Shown: positions 1 through 7,963 of the stretch, one piece after another
How the letters are laid out: each line of letters begins with the position of its first letter
Position numbering within the stretch: position 1 is the stretch's first letter
Made by a program: the position numbers and the translations under genes
Notes under the pieces: generated by a model
Databases searched by the model: none
What the model was told of the DNA's origin: nothing
What the model saw: the letters and a program-made list of their open reading frames with translations, nothing else
Source of the DNA: Eubacterium sp. CAG:248
Lineage (GTDB): Bacteria > Bacillota > Clostridia > Lachnospirales > Lachnospiraceae
Direction of reading: 5' to 3'
Length of the DNA: 11,992 bases
NCBI GenBank assembly: GCA_000436475.1
Contig: FR886188.1
Span: 2,303-14,294 of the forward strand

Positions 1-2
1 CT

Positions 3-833
3 CTTTTGTCATATCATGCAGTACTTTTGTATGTCATTCCATTATTATTTGCAGCTCATTACAGACAGAAAAAGATATTATGGTTTACATCATTTATTAA
101 TTCAGTTTCGGTATTTTTAAGTATGACACTGGGATTTTATTATGGAATCTGTGATCTTAATATATTGTTTGAGGGAAGTCATAAAAGAGACTGGTATATT
201 AATGTATTAGAAAGTGGAACCGGATATGTATTTAATTCGAATCCATTGTTCGTTGTTATTGTTTTTGGTGTGATACCAAGATGCATGATTCTTTTGGTTA
301 TTACATTTATACTTCAGGATATAGTTGTTTGTGGAAGTGAGGACGCCGCAAGGATAGCCCAGCTTACATATATGAAGGAGACAGATTCAAGAACAAAGGT
401 ATTTAACAAGAATAAGTATGAGGAAATGGTTTTAGCATATTATCCTTATATAGATAATATAAGAGTTATTTTCTGGGATATGAATAATCTTAAGATGATT
501 AATGATACATATGGTCATGAATATGGAGATAAAGCGATTGAAAGATTATCATCCGTGCTTTATTCATTTTCAGATGACAGAAGGCGTGTATATAGAATTG
601 GTGGGGATGAATTCATTATGATAATAGATAATCCTGGTGAGGATGAAGGAAAAGAAATATCAATATCGGCAGCAGACATGATTGAAAAGGCTAATGCAGG
701 AAGTAACTTAAAGATTACGAGTGCAGTAGGAATGGCTAAGGGATACGGAAGAGATGTGCTGGAAGTAGTAAAGAGAGCCGATGAGTCCATGTATAAGAAT
801 AAAGTAAAAACAAAAGCAGGGAGAGTGGGATAG
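3..833 (+). CDS. Membrane-anchored GGDEF diguanylate cyclase, 5'-truncated by the window edge
   Basis: The reading frame is open to the left edge, so the true start lies outside the window; a TTG at position 6 is unlikely to be the real start. About 275 codons are visible. Hydrophobic segments at visible residues 4-20, 24-45 and 79-104 look like membrane helices, followed by a cytoplasmic GGDEF domain from about residue 125 to the end. The domain shows the D-x-N-x-L-K-x-x-N-D motif (first Asp at residue 158), GHEYGD, and a canonical RIGGDEF with GGDEF at residues 199-203. This is the signature of an active enzyme joining two GTP into c-di-GMP. The usual RxxD inhibitory I-site upstream of GGDEF is absent: the residues there are DDRR. 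The sensor region has no family I recognise. No convincing terminator follows the stop. Confidence 0.9.
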   Translation, partial: LLSYHAVLLYVIPLLFAAHYRQKKILWFTSFINSVSVFLSMTLGFYYGICDLNILFEGSHKRDWYINVLESGTGYVFNSNPLFVVIVFGVIPRCMILLVITFILQDIVVCGSEDAARIAQLTYMKETDSRTKVFNKNKYEEMVLAYYPYIDNIRVIFWDMNNLKMINDTYGHEYGDKAIERLSSVLYSFSDDRRRVYRIGGDEFIMIIDNPGEDEGKEISISAADMIEKANAGSNLKITSAVGMAKGYGRDVLEVVKRADESMYKNKVKTKAGRVG

Positions 834-923
834 TTATAGTGTGTATGGCACATAAACAGTAAATTATCATAAAAATTTCACATATTATTATAAATATTAA
901 TATATCTGAAAATGTTTTTGTAG

Positions 924-929
924 TATAAT
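924..929 (+). promoter_or_regulatory. Candidate -10 box (TATAAT) for the protease gene leader
   Basis: A perfect TATAAT sits in the spacer, and transcription from it would begin near 936, at the base of the first leader stem-loop. No good -35 hexamer lies 16-18 bases upstream, and AT-rich DNA produces such matches by chance, so support is modest. Confidence 0.3.
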
Positions 930-934
930 AAAAC

Positions 935-991
935 GATGTGAGTGTTAAAATTCATTTCGACACTTACATCATAAGATGTCAATATTATGAT
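935..991 (+). promoter_or_regulatory. 5' leader stem-loops with competing pairings
   Basis: GATGTGAGTGT (935-945) pairs with ACACTTACATC (960-970) over 11 positions with one G-U and a 14-base loop. The 3' arm can instead pair with GATGT at 975-979, and the overlapping ATCATAA (968-974) can pair with TTATGAT (985-991). The alternatives are mutually exclusive, as in a leader that switches conformation. I do not recognise a named riboswitch here. The function is unknown, and AT-rich sequence makes some of the pairing cheap. Confidence 0.35.
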
Positions 992-1044
992 ATGAAATTA
1001 TTTTTATGATGATATTTGATACTTGTTTCGGTATTTATATGACA

Positions 1045-1107
1045 ATGGAGGTCAGTGTGAAAAATAAGATTTTTCACACTCAAGATTTGTGCTTCACACA
1101 AACTTGA
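1045..1107 (+). CDS. Possible short leader ORF ahead of the S41 protease
   Basis: GGAGG at 1047-1051 is followed five bases later by GTG (1057), opening a 16-codon ORF ending in TGA at 1105-1107 (MKNKIFHTQDLCFTQT). An in-frame ATG at 1045 would add four codons (MEVS). Most of the ORF lies inside two adjacent hairpins, so ribosome movement could change their folding. The start region resembles that of the protease gene 87 bases downstream (MEVSVKNK against MEVVMDNK), which suggests a small local duplication. It may simply be a decayed copy with no product. I know of no matching family. Confidence 0.25.
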   Translation: MEVSVKNKIFHTQDLCFTQT

Positions 1108-1108
1108 G
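1054..1108 (+). promoter_or_regulatory. Two adjacent strong hairpins in the protease gene leader
   Basis: Hairpin 1 has an 11-bp perfect stem, AGTGTGAAAAA (1054-1064) with TTTTTCACACT (1070-1080), and a 5-base loop. Hairpin 2 pairs CTCAAG and TTTGTG (1079-1084, 1086-1091) with CACAAA and CTTGAG (1097-1108), 12 bp with one bulged A and a 5-base loop. They share two bases, so they cannot both be complete. No run of T follows, so these are not standard terminators. A role in translation control or mRNA stability is inferred. Confidence 0.5.
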
Positions 1109-1133
1109 ATGCGATGAGAAGCAGCGCAAGAAT

Positions 1134-1138
1134 GGAGG
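1134..1138 (+). promoter_or_regulatory. Ribosome binding site deciding the protease start
   Basis: GGAGG lies five bases before the ATG at 1144. The upstream in-frame ATGs at 1114 and 1132 have no comparable site (the one at 1132 overlaps this site), so 1144 is preferred. Confidence 0.7.
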
Positions 1139-1143
1139 TTGTT

Positions 1144-2466
1144 ATGGATAATAAGGAAGATGATATATCAATCCATACAAAAGAACAGATAGCAGGAAAT
1201 GAAGATAACATATTTGAACAAGCAGCAAAGTATGAGAAAAAAAGAGAAAAGTCTTATTATTTTAAGAATGGATTGCTGCTTGGTATAGTAGCTGCATTTC
1301 TTGTAATGGTTATAATTGTTGTAAGTGTGGCTGGTGTGTGTATACAGAAGGGATATATTCATATAGGTGTTAATGGTGATGTATATATACAGTCAGATGC
1401 AGTTACAGATGGAAGTGGAATAGGAAGTGAGGTTGAGGCTAAGCTGAATGCTATAGATTCTGTCCTGGATTCTTTCTATTTTGACGAAGTTGATGAGGAA
1501 AAGGCCAAGAATAACATATATAAAGCTTATCTTAGTTCTTATGGAGATAAATATACTGTTTATTATACAGCTGATGAGTATAATAAACTTAAGGAAACTA
1601 CAAATGGTACATTTTACGGAATAGGAGCGGTCTGTCAGTTAAGTGAAGAAGGCGGAATCCTGCTTGTAGATGTATATGATAATGGTGCAGGATATAAGGC
1701 TGGATTAAGAACTGGAGATAGGATAGTCAAAGTAGATGATACAGATGTTACTGATATGGATCTGTCCTCGGCAGTTGCACTTGTCAAAGGTGAGAAAGGT
1801 ACAACAGTCAGACTTGGTATTGTAAGAGAAGGGGTTACTTGTGATTACACAGTTGTAAGGGACGAAGTTGAAATCCAGACTGTAAACTATGCAATGACAG
1901 ATGATTCCATAGGATATATAGCAATTTCACAGTTTGAAAGTGTTACGGCAAAACAGTTTAAGGCAGCTATTGAAGACCTTAAGGCGCAGGGAGCTAAAGG
2001 GATAGTTATAGATATAAGAAATAATCCAGGAGGTTTGCTTACAACTGTAGTTACTATGCTTAAATATATACTTCCAAATGGTCTTATTGTGTATACAGAA
2101 GATAAGGCAGGAAATAGAAAAGAATACAGCGATAGTGATAATGAAGAACTGGATATTCCACTTGCAGTACTTGTCAATGGAAATAGTGCGAGTGCTTCAG
2201 AAATATTTGCAGGTGCTATACAGGATTACGAAAAAGGTATCATAGTTGGAACACAGACATATGGAAAGGGTATTGTACAGACACTAAAGCCGCTTACCGA
2301 TGGAAGTGCAATTAAGTTTACAATAGCCAAGTATTTTACACCAAAGGGACAGGATATACATGGAAATGGTGTTACCCCGGATGTTGTTGTGGAATTTGAT
2401 AAGAATGCTGATGAGGATACACAGTTTAACGCAGCTATAGACAGCCTGAAGGCAGTTATGAATTAA
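1144..2466 (+). CDS. S41 family carboxyl-terminal processing protease (CtpA/CtpB type)
   Basis: The 440-residue product has a charged cytoplasmic N-terminus, one membrane helix at about residues 43-67, and an extracytoplasmic body with a PDZ domain at about 150-235 and an S41 catalytic domain after it. The catalytic triplet aligns with the spacing I know for E. coli Prc: Ser350 in SASASEIF, Asp361 in QDY and Lys375 in YGKG, a Ser/Lys dyad enzyme. Members cleave proteins near their C-termini in the cell envelope; some act in sporulation signalling, but the substrate here cannot be read from sequence. It sits directly upstream of uvrB, an order common in Firmicutes, with no clear terminator between. 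The 323-base gap and SOS box suggest uvrB also has its own promoter. An alternative start at 1114 would add ten residues. Confidence 0.95.
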   Translation: MDNKEDDISIHTKEQIAGNEDNIFEQAAKYEKKREKSYYFKNGLLLGIVAAFLVMVIIVVSVAGVCIQKGYIHIGVNGDVYIQSDAVTDGSGIGSEVEAKLNAIDSVLDSFYFDEVDEEKAKNNIYKAYLSSYGDKYTVYYTADEYNKLKETTNGTFYGIGAVCQLSEEGGILLVDVYDNGAGYKAGLRTGDRIVKVDDTDVTDMDLSSAVALVKGEKGTTVRLGIVREGVTCDYTVVRDEVEIQTVNYAMTDDSIGYIAISQFESVTAKQFKAAIEDLKAQGAKGIVIDIRNNPGGLLTTVVTMLKYILPNGLIVYTEDKAGNRKEYSDSDNEELDIPLAVLVNGNSASASEIFAGAIQDYEKGIIVGTQTYGKGIVQTLKPLTDGSAIKFTIAKYFTPKGQDIHGNGVTPDVVVEFDKNADEDTQFNAAIDSLKAVMN

Positions 2467-2470
2467 GCTG

Positions 2471-2546
2471 TATTATTATTAATATTGTTAGTATTATTAA
2501 TATTGTTATTAGCATTATTAGTATTATTAGTATTGTTAGTAGTATT
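2471..2546. repeat. AT-rich trinucleotide-like repeat tract after the protease gene
   Basis: The tract consists of ATT/GTT/AGT triplets immediately after the stop codon. It contains an exact 17-base direct repeat (2474-2490 and 2492-2508, each beginning TATTATTAATATTGTTA) with an 18-base period. It looks like slippage-prone spacer DNA and no coding role is evident. Confidence 0.7.
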
Positions 2547-2649
2547 CAGGCCTTGCATGATACTGAATGAAAACGAAATATAATAACAGATGCAGATAAA
2601 TGTTCTGTTTATAAAAGGAATGTTAATGTATTATCCACTAATAAAAGAG

Positions 2650-2661
2650 GAACAGATGTTC
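2650..2661. promoter_or_regulatory. LexA (SOS) box upstream of uvrB
   Basis: GAACAGATGTTC is a perfect GAAC-N4-GTTC site, the core of the Gram-positive LexA/DinR operator. It lies 128 bases before the uvrB start and just upstream of a candidate promoter. uvrB is a classic SOS gene, so the position fits damage-induced control of uvrBA. LexA itself is not in the window. Confidence 0.72.
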
Positions 2662-2670
2662 TGTATTAGA

Positions 2671-2699
2671 TAGACAAAGTCTATTTTTTGTAGTAGAAT
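2671..2699 (+). promoter_or_regulatory. Candidate sigma-A promoter for uvrB
   Basis: TAGACA (2671-2676), a 17-base spacer and TAGAAT (2694-2699) give one mismatch in each hexamer relative to TTGACA/TATAAT. The LexA box ends ten bases upstream. A second candidate, TTGACT (2728-2733), 17 bases and TATTTT (2751-2756), lies nearer the gene and overlaps the T-tract of the inverted repeat, so the choice is uncertain. Confidence 0.4.
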
Positions 2700-2745
2700 T
2701 AAGCATGTAAGTGCATACTATGAAATATTGACTTTGTCTTTTTTT
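2672..2745 (+). terminator. Long-loop inverted repeat with T-tract in the uvrB upstream region (terminator or attenuator)
   Basis: AGACAAAGTC (2672-2681) is perfectly complementary to GACTTTGTCT (2730-2739), which runs into seven T residues. The 48-base loop is unusually long for an intrinsic terminator. The left arm also folds alone (TAGAC-AAA-GTCTA) and is followed by TTTTTT. It could end readthrough from the protease gene or attenuate uvrB transcription starting upstream. Which is true is not visible. Confidence 0.4.
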
Positions 2746-2772
2746 AGAAATATTTTGTGGAAATCTTATTTC

Positions 2773-2781
2773 AGGAAGGAG
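2773..2781 (+). promoter_or_regulatory. Ribosome binding site deciding the uvrB start
   Basis: AGGAAGGAG lies eight bases before ATG 2790. The upstream in-frame GTG at 2757 has no such site and would add 11 residues not typical of UvrB. Confidence 0.75.
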
Positions 2782-2789
2782 ATGGCATT

Positions 2790-4790
2790 ATGGAGTTTAA
2801 GTTACATGCCCCATATGAGCCAACAGGCGACCAGCCCCAGGCTATAGAGGAACTTGTAGAAGGATTTAATGAAGGTAATCAGTTTGAAACTTTAGTTGGA
2901 GTTACAGGCTCTGGTAAGACATTTACTATGGCAAACATTATCCAGCATGTACAGAAGCCTACTCTTATAATCAGTCATAATAAAACATTAGCAGCACAGC
3001 TGTACTCTGAGATGAAAGAGTTCTTTCCTGAGAATGCAGTAGAGTATTTTGTTTCTTATTATGATTATTATCAGCCGGAGGCTTATGTGCCACAGAGCGA
3101 TACTTATATAGCCAAGGATTCTTCGATTAATGACGAGATAGATAAGTTAAGACATTCAGCAACAGCGGCACTGTCTGAAAGAAATGATGTAATCATAGTT
3201 GCTTCAGTTTCATGTATATATGGATTAGGTGCACCTATTGATTATAAGAATATGGTTATCTCACTTCGTCCAGGTATGGAAAAAGACAGGGATGAGATGA
3301 TAAGAAAGCTTATAGATATACAGTATATGCGCAATGACCAGGATTTTAAGCGAGGAACATTCAGGGTAAGGGGAGATGTTGTAGAGATATATCCGTCAGC
3401 TTCCAGTGGAGATGCTGTGAGAGTCGAGTTCTTTGGTGATGAGATAGACAGGATAAGCGAGATTGATTCTCTTACCGGTGAGGTTAAATGTAACCTTGAC
3501 CATGTTGCTATATTTCCTAATTCACATTATGTTGTTGAAAAAGAGAAGATGGAAAAGGCGATTGAGAATATAAAGAAAGAGCTTGCAGAGAGAATAGAGT
3601 ATTTTAAGAGTGAGGATAAGCTTCTTGAGGCACAGAGAATAGAAGAACGAACGAACTTTGATATAGAGATGATGCAGGAAACAGGCTTCTGTTCAGGTAT
3701 TGAGAATTATTCAAGACATTTAGCAGGGCTTCCGGCAGGGTGTCCACCATATACGCTTATGGACTATTTTCCAGATGATTTTATGATTATTGTCGATGAG
3801 TCACATATTACTATTCCACAGATAAGGGGAATGTATGCAGGCGATCAGGCAAGAAAGACGACACTTGTAGACTATGGCTTCAGGCTTCCTTCAGCGAAGG
3901 ATAACAGACCGCTTAATTTTCAGGAGTTTGAGAGCAAGATATCACAGATGCTTTTTGTATCTGCTACGCCTAGCAGGTATGAGGAAGAACATGAACTTAT
4001 GAGGGCAGAGCAGATTATAAGGCCTACAGGACTGCTTGATCCAGAGATAACAGTTAGACCAATAGAGGGTCAGATAGATGATCTTATAAGTGAGATTAAT
4101 AAGGAAGTTGAGAAAAAGAACAAGATACTTGTAACTACACTTACCAAGCGTATGGCAGAGGATCTCACAGATTATCTTAAGGAAGTCGGCATAAGAGTCA
4201 AGTATCTTCATGCGGATATTGATACACTAGAGCGACAGAAGATTATAAGGGATATGCGACTTGACGGATTCGATGTGCTTGTTGGTATCAATCTGCTTAG
4301 AGAGGGACTTGATATTCCAGAGATAAGTCTTGTGGCTATTCTTGATGCTGATAAAGAGGGCTTCTTAAGAACAGAGACTTCACTTATCCAGACGATAGGA
4401 CGAGCTGCCAGAAATGCAGAGGGACACGTTATTATGTATGCAGATACTATAACAGAGTCTATGGAAAAGGCTATATCTGAGACGGAAAGACGTAGAAAGA
4501 TACAGCAGGAGTACAATGAGGTACACGGAATAACCCCTCAGACTATAAAGAAGGCAGTAAGAGATCTTATAAGTATATCTAAGGCAGCAGAAGCAGATAA
4601 TTCAAATGGAAGGCTTGATGTAGATTATGAATCTATGAGCATTAAAGATCTTGAAAAGGTTAAGAAGCAGATTGAGAAAAATATGCGTAAGGCTGCAGCA
4701 GAGCTTGACTTTGAACAGGCGGCTATGCTTCGTGATAAGATGATCGAGATTAATAAGTATATTTATGAGGATAAGAAGTCAGGCAGATAG
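2790..4790 (+). CDS. uvrB: Excinuclease ABC subunit B
   Basis: UvrB is the DNA-damage verification subunit of nucleotide excision repair; it is loaded by UvrA and then recruits UvrC to make both incisions. The 666-residue length is normal for the family. Visible features are Walker A GVTGSGKT (37-44), the aromatic-rich beta-hairpin region beginning YDYYQPEAYVPQ, Walker B-like DESH (336-339), the helicase motif region with GLDIPE and QTIGRAARN, and a C-terminal UVR motif at about 620-655 that contacts UvrC. The start at 2790 gives the standard N-terminus beginning MEFKLHAPYEPTGDQ. uvrA follows after 152 bases with no terminator, so the two are probably cotranscribed. An SOS box lies upstream. 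Nothing appears truncated or substituted. Confidence 0.98.
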   Translation: MEFKLHAPYEPTGDQPQAIEELVEGFNEGNQFETLVGVTGSGKTFTMANIIQHVQKPTLIISHNKTLAAQLYSEMKEFFPENAVEYFVSYYDYYQPEAYVPQSDTYIAKDSSINDEIDKLRHSATAALSERNDVIIVASVSCIYGLGAPIDYKNMVISLRPGMEKDRDEMIRKLIDIQYMRNDQDFKRGTFRVRGDVVEIYPSASSGDAVRVEFFGDEIDRISEIDSLTGEVKCNLDHVAIFPNSHYVVEKEKMEKAIENIKKELAERIEYFKSEDKLLEAQRIEERTNFDIEMMQETGFCSGIENYSRHLAGLPAGCPPYTLMDYFPDDFMIIVDESHITIPQIRGMYAGDQARKTTLVDYGFRLPSAKDNRPLNFQEFESKISQMLFVSATPSRYEEEHELMRAEQIIRPTGLLDPEITVRPIEGQIDDLISEINKEVEKKNKILVTTLTKRMAEDLTDYLKEVGIRVKYLHADIDTLERQKIIRDMRLDGFDVLVGINLLREGLDIPEISLVAILDADKEGFLRTETSLIQTIGRAARNAEGHVIMYADTITESMEKAISETERRRKIQQEYNEVHGITPQTIKKAVRDLISISKAAEADNSNGRLDVDYESMSIKDLEKVKKQIEKNMRKAAAELDFEQAAMLRDKMIEINKYIYEDKKSGR

Positions 4791-4942
4791 AATTAATAGC
4801 TATTATACCAGGTGAGGCTATAAGTTCAAAAGCAATATTACGCAGTCAGAATTATAAAAAGCAGTTGCTGATTACAGAAAAAGCTTTATGTACCTGAGAC
4901 GATTAAGGATTAAGAAAGAAGAAATAACGGAGAAAATAGAAT

Positions 4943-7777
4943 ATGGAAAAAGGCGATTACAGGAATTATATAAGAATAAAAGGTGCAAGTGAGCATAATC
5001 TTAAAAATATTGATGTAGATATACCAAGGGACAGTCTTGTAGTACTTACGGGTCTGTCAGGTTCTGGTAAGTCAAGTCTTGCCTTTGACACTATATATGC
5101 AGAAGGCCAGAGAAGATATATGGAGTCATTATCTTCATATGCAAGGCAATTCTTAGGACAGATGGAAAAGCCGGCTGTAGAGAGCATAGAAGGACTTTCA
5201 CCAGCTATTTCCATAGACCAGAAGTCAACTAACAGAAATCCACGTTCAACAGTTGGAACTGTTACAGAGATATATGATTATTTCAGATTATTATATGCAA
5301 GAATAGGTACACCACATTGTCCAAAGTGTGGCAAAGTAATCAACAAGCAGACTGTAGACCAGATGGTTGATACTATTATGGAGCTTCCAGAAAGAACAAA
5401 GATACAGATATTAGCTCCAGTTGTAAGAGGAAGAAAAGGTGAACATAAGAAGCTTTTTGAACAGGCTAAAAAGAGTGGTTATGTAAGAGTTATTGCTGAT
5501 GGCAATATGTATGAGCTTACAGATGAGATAAATCTTGATAAGAACAAGAAGCATAATATAGAAATTGTTGTTGACCGTCTTGTAGTTAAAGATGGAATTA
5601 ACAAAAGACTTACAGACTCAATAGAAACAGCACTTAAGCTTGCAGAGGGACTTATTACAGTTGATGTTATAGATGGTGAGCCGATTAACTTTTCACAGAG
5701 CTTTTCGTGTCCGGATTGTGGCATAAGCATAGATGAGATAGAGCCAAGAAGCTTTTCGTTCAACAATCCATTTGGTGCGTGTCCTGATTGTTACGGACTT
5801 GGTTATACAATGAATTTTGATGCAGAGCTTCTTATACCAGATGATTCATTAAGCATCGATGAGGGAGCTATAGTTGGTATGGGATGGCAGTCTGTAAAGG
5901 ATGAGGGCAGCTTTTCAAGGGCTATTATGAGTGCACTTGCAAAGGAATATAACTTCAGTTTATCAACACCATTTAAGGATTATCCAGATGATATTAAGGA
6001 TATGATTATAAATGGTACTAAGGGCAGAAGTGTTAAAGTGCATTACAAAGGTCAGAGAGGCGTTGGAGAATACGATATAGCATTTGAAGGCCTTATCCAT
6101 AATATGGAGAAAAGATATAGGGAAACTTACTCAGACAGTGCAAAGCAGCAGTATGAGGAATTCATGCGCATAAGACCTTGTAAGTCCTGCCATGGACAGA
6201 GATTAAAGCCATCATCTCTTGCTGTTACGATAGCAGATAAGAATATATATCAGATTACAGATATGTCTATTGTTAAGTTAAAGAAGTTTTTAGATGAGCT
6301 TGAGCTTACAGACAGACAGAAGTTTATCGGTGCAGAGATACTTAAGGAGATTAAGGCAAGAATACAGTTTCTTATGGATGTAGGACTTGATTATCTTTCA
6401 TTATCAAGAGCTACAGGTACGCTTTCAGGAGGAGAGGCACAGAGAATAAGACTTGCGACACAGATAGGTTCAGGACTTGTTGGTGTGGCTTATATACTTG
6501 ATGAGCCAAGTATCGGACTTCATCAGAGAGATAACGACAAGCTGCTTTGGACACTTATACATTTGCGTGACCTTGGTAACTCAGTTATTGTGGTTGAACA
6601 CGATGAAGATACTATGCGTGCCGCAGATTATATTGTTGATATAGGACCGGGTGCCGGACGTAATGGAGGAGAAGTCGTTGCCACAGGAACAGCAGCTGAT
6701 ATTATGGCATGCAAGGATTCACTTACAGGTGCATATCTTAGCGGAAGAATCAAGATTCCAGTGCCGGCTAAGAGAAGAAAGCCGACAGGCTGGATAACTG
6801 TTAAGGGTGCAAGGGAGAATAATCTTAAAAATATTGATGTTGATATACCACTTGGAGTATTTACATGTGTAACAGGTGTATCGGGTTCAGGAAAGAGTTC
6901 CCTAGTGAATGAAATTCTGTATAAGCACCTTGCTAAGTCTTTAAACCGTGCAAGATGTATCGCTGGTGACCATGATGATATTATAGGAATCGAGCAGCTT
7001 GATAAGGTTATAGATATTGACCAGTCGCCAATAGGAAGAACTCCACGTTCTAATCCTGCGACATATACGGGTGTATTTGATATGATAAGGGATCTTTTTG
7101 CTTCAACAACAGATGCTAAGGAAAGAGGTTATAACAAAGGACGTTTCAGCTTTAATGTAAAGGGAGGACGTTGTGAGGCTTGTTCCGGAGATGGTATTAT
7201 CAAGATAGAAATGCATTTCCTGCCTGATGTATATGTTCCTTGTGAAGTGTGTGACGGAAAGCGTTATAACAGGGAAACACTCGAAGTCAAGTATAAGGGA
7301 AAGAGCATATATGATGTGCTTGATATGACAGTTGAGGATGCAGTTGATTTCTTTGAAAATGTGCCATCAGTCAGAAGAAAAATAGAAACTCTTAATGACG
7401 TTGGACTTTCATACATTAAGTTAGGACAGCCATCTACAGAGCTTTCAGGAGGAGAGGCACAGAGAATAAAGCTTGCTACAGAGCTTTCAAAAAGAAGTAC
7501 AGGAAAGACTATATACATTCTTGATGAGCCTACAACAGGACTTCATTTTGCAGATGTCCACAAGCTTGTTGATATACTTCATAAGCTTGCGGAGGGCGGT
7601 AACACTGTTGTTGTTATTGAGCATAATCTTGATGTTATCAAAACAGCCGATTATATTATAGATATGGGACCAGAAGGCGGCGACAGAGGTGGTACAGTTA
7701 TTGCAAAGGGTACACCAGAAGAGGTTGCCAAGGTTAAGAAGTCTTATACGGGACAGTATGTTAAGAAGTATTTATAA
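4943..7777 (+). CDS. uvrA: Excinuclease ABC subunit A
   Basis: UvrA is the dimeric ABC-type ATPase that scans DNA for lesions and delivers UvrB. The product has 944 residues, full length for the family. It carries two complete ATPase modules: Walker A GLSGSGKS (37-44) with signature LSGGEAQ (494-500) and ILDEPSIGLH, then Walker A GVSGSGKS (645-652) with LSGGEAQ (834-840) and ILDEPTTGLH. Zinc-binding cysteine sets are present at C256/C259/C280/C283 and C744/C747/C767/C770, the latter with the 19-residue spacing typical of the DNA-binding zinc module. The start ATG follows CGGAGA about ten bases upstream. It lies downstream of uvrB on the same strand. The 152-base gap contains a 12-base palindrome (TAATAGCTATTA, 4795-4806) but no terminator. 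Confidence 0.98.
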   Translation: MEKGDYRNYIRIKGASEHNLKNIDVDIPRDSLVVLTGLSGSGKSSLAFDTIYAEGQRRYMESLSSYARQFLGQMEKPAVESIEGLSPAISIDQKSTNRNPRSTVGTVTEIYDYFRLLYARIGTPHCPKCGKVINKQTVDQMVDTIMELPERTKIQILAPVVRGRKGEHKKLFEQAKKSGYVRVIADGNMYELTDEINLDKNKKHNIEIVVDRLVVKDGINKRLTDSIETALKLAEGLITVDVIDGEPINFSQSFSCPDCGISIDEIEPRSFSFNNPFGACPDCYGLGYTMNFDAELLIPDDSLSIDEGAIVGMGWQSVKDEGSFSRAIMSALAKEYNFSLSTPFKDYPDDIKDMIINGTKGRSVKVHYKGQRGVGEYDIAFEGLIHNMEKRYRETYSDSAKQQYEEFMRIRPCKSCHGQRLKPSSLAVTIADKNIYQITDMSIVKLKKFLDELELTDRQKFIGAEILKEIKARIQFLMDVGLDYLSLSRATGTLSGGEAQRIRLATQIGSGLVGVAYILDEPSIGLHQRDNDKLLWTLIHLRDLGNSVIVVEHDEDTMRAADYIVDIGPGAGRNGGEVVATGTAADIMACKDSLTGAYLSGRIKIPVPAKRRKPTGWITVKGARENNLKNIDVDIPLGVFTCVTGVSGSGKSSLVNEILYKHLAKSLNRARCIAGDHDDIIGIEQLDKVIDIDQSPIGRTPRSNPATYTGVFDMIRDLFASTTDAKERGYNKGRFSFNVKGGRCEACSGDGIIKIEMHFLPDVYVPCEVCDGKRYNRETLEVKYKGKSIYDVLDMTVEDAVDFFENVPSVRRKIETLNDVGLSYIKLGQPSTELSGGEAQRIKLATELSKRSTGKTIYILDEPTTGLHFADVHKLVDILHKLAEGGNTVVVIEHNLDVIKTADYIIDMGPEGGDRGGTVIAKGTPEEVAKVKKSYTGQYVKKYL

Positions 7778-7951
7778 GGATGGTGCAGATGACGGTATTG
7801 TGGATGAAAGTTCAATGACAGAAGATGTTTAAAATCTCTAAATTGGTAAATTCGAAAATTGCAGGTGCTGGTCAGTGTTATAAATTATAAAACATATCTT
7901 TTATAGTTATTTTGAATAATATAAAGTGTAAAAATACGACATTTGATTGCT

Positions 7952-7956
7952 AGGAG
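7952..7956 (+). promoter_or_regulatory. Ribosome binding site deciding the HAD-HD gene start
   Basis: AGGAG lies seven bases before ATG 7964. The in-frame start at 7943 would add a basic stretch (MIARRRK) ahead of the conserved HAD strand and would itself contain this site. Confidence 0.75.
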
Positions 7957-7963
7957 AAGAAAA

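Noticed and set aside
2544..2568. ATTCAG/CTGAAT hairpin as a terminator for the protease gene.
   Set aside because: It has only 6 bp with a 13-base loop and no following T run.
4795..4806. Palindrome TAATAGCTATTA between uvrB and uvrA as a terminator or operator.
   Set aside because: It has no T-tract and no known operator match, and such AT palindromes are common by chance.
7473..7661. Plus-strand 62-codon frame inside uvrA.
   Set aside because: It overlaps the conserved second ATPase module of uvrA in another frame, has no RBS, and is a shadow.
7778..7830. A +1 frame after the uvrA stop reads DGADDGIVDESSMTEDV and then stops, hinting at a frameshifted UvrA tail.
   Set aside because: UvrA already ends at a normal length and position, and no slippery sequence is evident, so a chance open frame is more likely.
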